Of a stretch of 64,000 bases of DNA, positions 53,031 through 63,503 are shown piece after piece. The first letter of the stretch is position 1, and each line of letters starts with the position of its first letter. Location of the stretch: NCBI GenBank assembly GCA_963971535.1, contig OZ020593.1, positions 11,443,560-11,507,559 of the forward strand, read 5' to 3'. The notes beneath the pieces are model-generated. The model was not told the origin of the DNA. It saw only the letters and a list, made by a program, of their open reading frames with translations, and made no database searches. The DNA is from Notolepis coatsorum. Its lineage: Eukaryota; Chordata; Actinopteri; Aulopiformes; Paralepididae. The position numbers and the translations under genes were made by a program.

Positions 53031-53699
53031 CCTCAGATGTTGACGACGGGGACACAGTGACAGACTTCATGGCTCAGGAGAGGGAGCGTGGCATCACCAT
53101 ACAGTCTGCAGCCGTCACCTTTGACTGGAAAAGCCATAGGATCAACCTGATAGACACCCCGGGTATGACGTCACGTACAATCCCACTCTGTAAACAAAGC
53201 CAGTTGTCATCATGGGAAACATACACATGAGACAAAAACATAGACATGTCAATTAAAAGTGACAGCCGTACTCGGGGTTCGCACAAGGTCTTTGAAGTGC
53301 TTAATAGTGCTTGATTTTTTACAAAAAAAGTCATGGCATGGGATTCCTTGAAAACAGCAAATTTTTTTAACAAGGTGCTTAAAAAGTCATTGAAATTCAA
53401 ATCAACCATTCACATTTAATGTTTTGTTCATCCATGATCAAATTGTTCTGAATCAAGAAATAGTTATTTTTTGTTCTGTTTTAATAAAATCTGACAAGTC
53501 GCTTCCTCTCTTTCTTCACGTGTGATGCTCTAGCTGGCAAGCAGGCCAAGAAGATACTTAAAATTTTAAAGTGAATTGTGTCCTTCGAGTGACATCCTTG
53601 AAAATGAAAAATAGTACTTGGAAAATTACTTAAAAGTCCTTGAATTTCATTTTGCAATGTCTGTGGGAACCCTGGCCATACTAAGATAATATACTGTGT

Positions 53700-53734
<35 letters not shown>

Positions 53735-56700
53735 TTTCAGGACATGTTGACTTCACTCTGGAGGTGGAGCGGTCTCTTCGTGTTCTTGATGGGGCAGTTG
53801 CGGTGTTTGATGCTTCTGCTGGAGTCGAGGTAGGCCTCCTTTTGGCTGTTTTGTAGTCCTTTTGTTTGTTTTGTAGTCCTTTATGTTTTTATGTGGTTTT
53901 GTAGTCCTTTTGGCTGTTTTGTAGTCCTTTATGTTTGTATGTGGTTTTGTAGTCCTTTTGTTTGTTTTGTAGTCCCTTTGTTTGTTATGTGGTTTTGTAG
54001 TCCTTTTGTTTGTTTTGTAGTCCCTTTGTTTGTTATGTGGTTTTGTAGTCCTTTTGGCTATTTTGTAGTCCTTTTGTTTGTTATGTGGTTTTGTAGTCCT
54101 TTTGGCTGTTTTGTAGTCCTTTAGTTTATGATGTGGTTTTGTAGTCCTTTTGTTCGTTTTGTAGTCCTTTTGTTTGTTATGTGGTTTTGTAGTCCTTTTG
54201 TTTGTTTTGTAGTCCTTTTGTTTATGTGGTTTTGTAGTCCTTTTGGCTGTTTTGTAGTCCTTTAGTTTATGATGTGGTTTTGTAGTCATTTTGTTTGTTT
54301 TGTAGTCCTTTTGTTTGTTATGTGGTTTTGTAGTCCTTTTGTTTGTTTTGTAGTCCTTTTGTTTGTTATGTGGTTTTGTAGTCCTTTTGGTGTTAAGGGT
54401 GGCGTCTACTAGTTTGGAATCCAAGAGCAGAACACAAGACACAGGAGAATGAGGCGGTTTAGGGGATTTAATTAGACACCCACCCGGCAAAATGACAAAG
54501 CAGATAGTGAAATGTACAGAGGTGAGGAAGGTCACTCCATGTGATCCCAGGCAACATCCAGGCTGGTGACGTCCACGGGTGAGGAGGCGCAGGCCGGAGG
54601 TGTGCCATCCTACACACAGGAGAAGCTCTTGCATGGTTAGAACAAGGCAGGTACAGAGACAGTGGAAGCATACAGGTTAGAGTCCTAGTACCACGGCAGG
54701 TGAAGCAACACTCGGACGAGGAGTGGCAGGAGTGCAGGCCTCATATCCAGGCTCGGTGATGAGTCTCAGGTGTGTAGGCCGACCCAGGTAGACAGAGTGG
54801 TGATGAGGAGACAGGAAGCAGCCCATATAAGGGTGTGGATACCTGCTGCCAGACAGGGGAGAGGAAGGCTGTGGCTGTAACATTTGGCTGTTTTGTAGTC
54901 CTTTTGTTTATTATGTGGTTTTGTAGTCCTTTAGTTTGTTATGTAGTTTAGTAGTCCCTTTGGCTGTTTTGTAGTGGTTTTGTAGTCCTTTTGTTTGTTT
55001 TGTAGTCCTTTTGTTTGTTTTGTAGTTGTTTTTTTGGAGTACAATAAGGAATATTGTTCACTCACCAACTAACTACCCGAGTCACAATACTGAGGTGTGA
55101 AAATTGCATGTGAATTTCTCTACGTGCGTCGTAGACCTAAGGTGGACCAATAACCTTTGATTTATGTTACGACCCCTGTGAGTCTAAGGGTAAAGGGCTG
55201 TAACATAACAGTTGGTTGACAGAAAAGATGGACCACGTTTGTAAACCACAATGATATTTATTGAAAGATGCAAAGGAAGCACATGTAGCTCAGGGGTGAG
55301 CCCAGGCCAAAACAACAAACAAACACCACTATACTCCAAATAAACACAATCTAATCTATGGTAAAAGAGATTACATTACCTAAACTACTCTTACCTAACC
55401 AAAACAGGAGAAAACAATGTCCAAAGGAAATGGCAGCTCACCCCATCTGTGCTTCCTGAGAAAGAGAGAAAAACACATTAATTATACAGAAACAAAAGCA
55501 GAATATATACAAAAACAAACTATAACGGACAATGCTCTCTCTGTGGCCATACACACACAAGGAAATTACTACTAAGCACCAAAGGCCAATAAACGAAATG
55601 CAATACTGTCAAAGTTACAGGTTTACCAAAAACACAACATGCCTAGCCTCATGCCAGAGAGAGAGAAAGACTGAAGTGAGAAGCCATGTTTTAACAGGTG
55701 TGGGGTGATCCATGATTGGGTGGTGTGGATTGAGTGTTGGAGTCTGAAGCCATCCACCAATCGGTGCTGTATTGCAATAATGGAAGAATTGACCAATGGT
55801 GAAGGGAACAATGGCTGGAGGGAGGAAACAAACAAAATGGAGAACACACACACATGGAGACACACACTGGGGAATATATACATTGGGATGTAACACCCCC
55901 ATACATAAGACAAAAAACATGCCTACATAAACTACCAACTAAACATGTTTTTTTTTTTTCTTTAACAACGAGATAACATCCCCGAGATAACATGCACTCC
56001 AAAACAAAGAGCTATGAAAAAACTAGCAGTTGGTACAACCACACGGGTCAACAATGACAGACGAGTTGACGGCAAGAGAGACTGAGTCGACAGCAACATA
56101 GAACAAGTCGACAGCAATAGACAGTAGAACGAGTCGACAGCAAAATAGAACAAGTCGACAGCACGAGAGATTTAACTCCGAGATAGAGCATCCGCCAACA
56201 CATTCTCAGACCCCTTCTTATGCTTTATGCTGAGGTTATAATTTTGCACTATGAGCGCCCAACGCATGAGGCGCTGATTGTGGTTGTACATCCGCGACAG
56301 AAAAACCAATGGGTTGTGGTCGGTGTACACTACCACTGGTAATACGCTCGAACCGACATACACCTCAAAATGTTGCAACGCATACAACATAGCCAAAGTC
56401 TCCTTTTCAATAGTGGAATAGTTTAGTTGATGTTTGTTAAATTTCCGGGAGAAATAACAAACCGGGTGACTGACACCATCATGATCTTCCTGTAATAACA
56501 CCCCTCCAGCTCCCACCCCGCTGGCATCCACCTCCAGCTGGAACGGCAGGGAGAAATCTGGAGCAGAGAGAACAGGGGAACTGCATAAGAGAGCTTTAAC
56601 ACTATCAAATGCATTTTGACAATCAGCTGTCCACATGAATGGTTTGGACGGGCTACACAGGCTAGTGAGAGAAGTGACGACAGAAGAAAAGTTCCGGCAA

Positions 56701-59700
56701 AAACCACGGTAATACCCAGCCATCCCAAGGAATCTACGCAATTCCCGCCTAGTAGTAGGCACTGGAAAAGTTGTGATTGCAGATATTTTTGCATCCACCG
56801 GACGCACTTGGCCTTGTCCTACCTGCTTACCAAGATAGGTAACCGTAGCCTTGCCGAACTCACACTTGGCAAGGTTAAGGGTCAGGGAGGCTCCAGCTAA
56901 GCGGTCAAAGACAGTTTGCAAGGTTGTCATGTGGTCACGCCAGTTGGTCGAATAGACAACCAGGTCATCGAGATAGGCATTACAATTTGGAACATCAGCC
57001 AGGACTAGGGTCACCAGTCGCTGGAAAGTGGCCGGGGCATTACGCATTCCAAAAGGCATTACAGTATATTGCAAAAAATTGTCAGGAGTAACAAACGCCG
57101 AGATTTCCGAGGCACGGGGGGTCAAAGGGACCTGCCAGTAACCCTTTAACAAATCTAGTTTGCTAACAGGTGGCAGATCCAAGGTTGTCAATACAATCTT
57201 CCATGCGGGGCAGTGGGAAGGAATCAGGCACGGTGACAGCATTTACCTTTCGGAAATCAGTACAAAATCTAGGAGTTCCATCCGATTTGGGAGCTAACAA
57301 GCAAGGTGAACTCCAGGGACTGCAACTTGGCTTGGCTAAACCATGTTTTAACAAATAGTCAACCTCCTGTTGCATCATGGCCCTCTTGGTGATGTTAACA
57401 CGGTATGCATGTTGCTTGATAGGCACAGCATTGTTAACATTAATATCATGGGCCAATACAGAAGTACAGGAGGGAACATCACCAAACAGAGCCATGTAGG
57501 CCTGAATCAAATTTGTGATGTCCTCTCGCTGCTCCTCAGGTAAGTGTGCAGGTGAGTGGGCAGGTTCAATAACATCTCAGTGTTGGACAATCTAGCACCC
57601 TGATGGGCTGCATTGCGCAACTCCAAGCCATCTGCGTCCTCACCACTAACGTCAGGAGAGTCCGGAACTATTGGAGTTGAGGCAACAGCAGAGACGGCCA
57701 GTCCGGCTGTCTGGTCTGAGGTCTTCACCTGCACGCTATCTCTGGAAAAATATGGTTTAAGCATATTGATGTGGCAAACACGAGAGTGACGTTTACGATC
57801 AGGGGTGCGAACCACATAGTCTGTATCACTTATCTTCTTGTCTATTGCATACGGTCCGGAAAAACGAGCGGAAAGAGCAGAACCAAGGATAGGTAACAGG
57901 ACTAGAACCTTATCACTTGGCTGGAAAGATCGAGAAACAGCTTTCTCGTCATAGTGCCGTTTCATAGTTCTCTGGGAAGAAGAGAGCGCTTCTTTTGCGA
58001 GAGAGCAGCCTGATGCAGTCGCTCTCGAAACTGGCTAACAAAATCTAGAACATTAGTGGGTGTGCTGGGACCCTTTGACATGAACCGTTCTTTAAGAACT
58101 TTCAGAGGCCCTCTAACAGTGTGCCCAAAAACGAGCTCAGCAGGACTGAAACCAAGAGACTCCTGTATGGTCTCTCGCGCAGCAAATAGAACAAGGGGGA
58201 CACCCTCATCCCAATCTTTCTCTGTGTCTAAGCAATATTTACGCAGCATGGACTTTAAGGTCTGATGCCAACGTTCTAGAGCCCCCTGAGTTTCAGGGTG
58301 GTAGGCACTGGACACTATATGTCGGATACCCAGGGACTGTAACACTTGCTCAAATAACCTAGACAGGAAGTTGGTGCCTTGGTCCGTTTGTACTACCTTA
58401 GGCAGTCCAAACGTGGAGAAGAACTTCGTCAAAGCCTTAACTATTACAGGCGCTGTAATTCTGCGAAGAGGGATAGCCTCAGGGAAACGGGTGGCGGTAC
58501 ACATTATTGTCAACAAAAACTGATTGCCGGCTTTGGTCCTTGGCAACGGACCAACACAGTCAACTATGACATGTTCAAATGGTTCACCGACCGCTGGTAT
58601 AGGACAGAGGGGAGCAGGTGGAATTACCTGGTTTGGCTTTCCGGTGATCTGACAAGTACGACAGTACTGTGCTACATCGGACTTCAAACCGGGCCAAAAG
58701 AAATGTTGAAGTATTCTGTTGTATGTTTTAGTGACTCCCAAGTGTCCAGACCAAGGGTGGTCATGGGCCAAGAACAGTACATGCTGACGATAAACTGCAG
58801 GGACAACAATCTGATAAACAGTGCTCCAGTCTGGTACCTGATCTGGTAGCCCTATCTCCGATTGTGCATGCTCTGCCAGTCTAGTACCATGGGACCTCCA
58901 TGTACGCATCAAAACTCCTTCATCCACAAAATAAGAATGCAACTCTCTCCTCTGTTCTGTTTCAAGAGAAGAGAAACATTTTGCAAGAGAAGGGTCAGCC
59001 TTCTGGGCAGTAATTAGCATTTCACGAGTAACGGGTAACTTCAATGCGTCGGAACTAGTTACAGTTGTCTGTGGGGGTACCTTACTATGAGTCGGTGGTT
59101 TGTCAGCGGTATCAGAAGTTGGAGCCAGCAACTCCTCCCTGACAAAGGCTGAAGCAAAAACAGAGTCAGACAAATTAATTTCATCACCTCTCCTTTTCAA
59201 TTGAGCCAGAGTGACAACACTTGCAGAAAAAACTTCAGGGAAGTTCTGTGACAAGTCATCAGGCAGAGAATCTGTGTCTGGGTGATCCAACACTTCCAGC
59301 ACAGCGTTCACCTGTCCTCCAGCTAAATCATTTCCCATGATAAAGGAAATGCCTTTAACTGGCAAGGAAGGTCTCACCCCTATTTTAAAGAAACCAGTGA
59401 CCAAATCAGATTGTACATGAATACAGTGTAACGGGGCTGGCACGAAACCCATCTCAATACCTTGAACCAGGACACTAGAACCACAGGAAGATTTCTCAGA
59501 CAGAGGTAGTACATCAGAGAGGATAAAGGATTGTGAGGCTCCAGTATCTCGTAAGATCTGAACTGTACACTGATCTTTTGGATCCCCTGTCAAGGAAACT
59601 AAACCCTTGGAAGTAAATGGCCTGAAACAAGGATCGAGAACATCCTGATCATTGTGCATCTGTTGATCGGAATCAGGTGCCATTTTAATCAGACCAACCC

Positions 59701-62700
59701 CTTTGGGTTGCCTAAAGTTCTGAGAGGACGGTTGCTGCTTACGTTTCAATGTTAAACAGTCAGAAATAACATGACCAGATTTATGACAGTAGTAACATGT
59801 CCGCTCATCTTTTGAGCGTGGAGGTGACATTTTTGGTCGGGGGTGTGTGAATTCTGAATGGTTGGGGACAGAAGGTCTCTGAGAGAAATCATGGGGGGGA
59901 AACGAGTCACGCCTATCTACAAACACAGTTTTATGGGTTAGCGCAAACTCATCAGCTAATACAGCAGCTTGCTGCAGAGTGGACACTTTCTGCTCACTCA
60001 GGTAAATTACAATACGCTCTGGCAAACGATTCTTAAACTCTTCTAATAGAATGAGTTCTCTGAGAGAGTTAAGATCTGAGGCCTTGCTTGCTGCACACCA
60101 TTTATCAAAGAGAGTTCCCTTCTCTCTAGCAAACTCTACAAAGGTCTGGTTGACAGCTCTCTTGTGACTGCGAAACCTCTGCCTATAAGCTTCGGGCACA
60201 AGCTCATATGCACGAAGGATGGCAGCCTTCACAGTATCATACAATAGACTATCTTCTAGGGAAAGTGTTGAACAAACCTCTTGGGCTTTACCAGTCAATT
60301 TGCATTGAAGCAACAAAGGCCAGACCTCTCTTGGCCAGCGCAATGAAGCAGCAATACGCTCAAACACATTAAAATAAGTATCAACTTCGGTCTCTCGGAA
60401 CGGAGGCACCAAAACAATGTGTTTACTTATATCAAAAGTGTGTGATGAATAAGCTGTGGAGGAGGACATACCCGGGCCTTGTGGAGGAGTCGGTGTAGCA
60501 GAGTTGGATCCACTCCTTTGGTCTCCCAGCTCCAACTCCCGCAGTCTGAGCTCTTTTTCCACCTCAAGCTCCAACCTACGGATGTTAATAGCCCTTTCAT
60601 TTTCCGCCTCAAGCTCCATTTTACGAAGCCGATACTCCGCCTCACGTGCTTGTGCCTTCTCCTGAGCCTCCATCTGGAGACGTGCTATCCTAACCTTGAC
60701 CTGGGCCCCTTCTCGAGACCCAGTTGACACAGGAGATGTCAAATGAAAATGTGGCAATGTGACGTTCACACCTGCCTTTTCAGCACCATGGGCTTGCTCC
60801 CCAGAAGGCGGTGCTTCTGTAGGTTCACCAGGAGGACTTGCATGTTCATCAGAGACCGCAGGTAAAACAAGCGTCCCCTGCTCCAACAGCTTATCTACCA
60901 CAAGACACCTGATATCCTGCTTAAGATGCTTTTGTTGAACCGAGAGTTTAAAATGTGTGGCAATCTCCACTAAGTCTGCCTTGCGGCAGCTATCTAGCGC
61001 TTCCCAAGTAGGATTGCTCAAGAATTTCCCCAGATCAAAAGTACTAACTGCCATTATTTTTCCTTACACAAATGCCATTTTTACACAAAGTAATTAATAA
61101 CTATACAAGTGTAAACAAACACAGTTCACAAAATCCATCAACCAACAATTGAACACGGGTTACAAAATCCAGGCAGAGCCCCCATTTATGTTACGACCCC
61201 TGTGAGTCTAAGGGTAAAGGGCTGTAACATAACAGTTGGTTGACAGAAAAGATGGACCACGTTTGTAAACAACAATGATATTTATTGAAAGATGCAAAGG
61301 AAGCACATGTAGCTCAGGGGTGAGCCCAGGCCAAAACAACAAACAAACACCACTATACTCCAAATAAACACAATCTAATCTATGGTAAAAGAGATTACAT
61401 TACCTAAACTACTCTTACCTAACCAAAACAGGAGAAAACAATGTCCAAAGGAAATGGCAGCTCACCCCATCTGTGCTTCCTGAGAAAGAGAGAAAAACAC
61501 ATTAATTATACAGAAACAAAAGCAGAATATATACAAAAACAAACTATAACGGACAATGCTCTCTCTGTGGCCATACACACACAAGGAAATTACTACTAAG
61601 CACCAAAGGCCAATAAACGAAATGCAATACTGTCAAAGTTACAGGTTTACCAAAAACACAACATGCCTAGCCTCATGCCAGAGAGAGAGAAAGACTGAAG
61701 TGAGAAGCCATGTTTTAACAGGTGTGGGGTGATCCATGATTGGGTGGTGTGGATTGAGTGTTGGAGTCTGAAGCCATCCACCAATCGGTGCTGTATTGCA
61801 ATAATGGAAGAATTGACCAATGGTGAAGGGAACAATGGCTGGAGGGAGGAAACAAACAAAATGGAGAACACACACACATGGAGACACACACTGGGGAATA
61901 TATACATTGGGATGTAACACTTGTCATAGACGGGTAAACACAGATAGAATAATGAACTATCTATTAATTATTCTATAATTAATTATTAAATATATCTATG
62001 TTCACCTGTGCTTATCCATCTACGAGAAGTCAAGATGTCTGTGAAAAGGGCCTGCCCCATTGGTTGTTCTCTGAACCTTTTGTTGCTCTGTGTTTTGTGA
62101 TGTCATCATCAGGCGCAGACTCTGACAGTCTGGAGACAGGCGCAGAAGCATCATGTGCCGTGTATCTGTTTCCTAAACAAGATGGATAAGCCTGCAGCAA
62201 AGTGAGTGATGTCACACCACAGACCCTGTGTAATAAGTGACTTTCTTTAAAAATATAGCTGAATTAATTGTGTTTTTTCCTTCATTTAAATTTTTTTAAT
62301 TTGGGATTATAGCCTTAAATGTCTTTCATTACTCCCCTTAGCTTCAGTTTTTCCATTGAGAGCATAAAGAAGAAGCTGAAGGCTAATCCGATCCTCCTCC
62401 AGGTAAATATAAATTAAAATGCATGATTGAAATCCAGAGTGTCAAATGTTAATTTAATATTTGGTAGGTTGCACGCTGCACAATAGTAAATTAACTGATA
62501 ACTTTGAATACGCTGTAAAACAAAAAAAAAACATTCTCTGTTTTAGATTAGATTAGATTAGATTCAAGTGTATTGTCATCATGCAGCCAGTGGCGAATAT
62601 TCATATTACGTGAAATAACAAGCCAGGAGACTAGAGCGTGTGTCAACTGTGTGTCAACTGCTACATGTATGCACAGTTGGTTGACACACGCTCTAGTCTC

Positions 62701-63427
62701 CTGGCGTGTTATTTCACGTACCGTCTGCGCCTACCGTCTGAACGTAATATTAGTGGTTTTGACACCGCAACGTTTAACGCATTATCAAAACATAGGTTGT
62801 GAAAAAAATAATCTGACTTGGCATCCTCTGTCATTTTACCCACGCTACGCCACTGCATGCAGCACACAAAATAAATTTGGCATCCAACCAGAGTTCAAAT
62901 GTAACAGTAAAGTGCAATAGTAATATACAATGTACAGGAGATTAAACTGGGTATAAAATATATAAATTGGTACTACTGAGTAATAGTGATAATCAGATGT
63001 ATGTACAGATATAGATATAGTATTAATATGTACAGTGATACAGGTATAAAGACACTATGGTAGTAAGTCATACTGGCCAGCAGCGTAACTAGTAAGAGTA
63101 GGTAAGGGATATGTACAGGTATACTCTACAGATATGTAAAAAGGATTAAATGCAGGTACTGTATGTACAGACAGATGTGGATAGATACCGGTATATGTAT
63201 CCATATTTCCTGCCTCTGTGAAGCTTTATTGACACATGAAGAACCCTAACTAGGGATGGCATTCAAATGTAATATCGGAAATTATCGGTATCGGTTTAAA
63301 AAAATAAATAGGGGCGCCCCAGTGGCGAACCACATAACGCGCTGAGTCGCGGCACGGCCGACCAGGGTTCGATTCCCGAACCCATCGTTATTTGCCGAAT
63401 GTCTTCCCCCCACTCTGTCTCCCGTTC

Positions 63428-63503
<76 letters not shown>

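Larger units (their letters stand above)
55165..61919 (-). mobile_element. Gypsy-type LTR retrotransposon of the Gmr1 group (integrase before RT)
   Basis: A 6.76-kb element with 731-bp LTRs (55165-55895 and 61189-61919; TGTTACGACC ... GATGTAACA in plus orientation), nearly identical by eye. It is transcribed on the minus strand. Order: gag, protease, integrase, then RT and RNase H, the arrangement known from Gmr1 elements. The primer site is inside the right LTR. At least three frame breaks inactivate the polyprotein. The outer flanks (ATTTA and CTTGT) do not form a target duplication. Confidence 0.9.

Noticed and set aside
53753-54634. 293-codon minus-strand ORF rich in [16 protein letters not shown]
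   Set aside because: Read from the antisense of the TTTTGTAGTCC minisatellite and the solo LTR inside a GFM2 intron.
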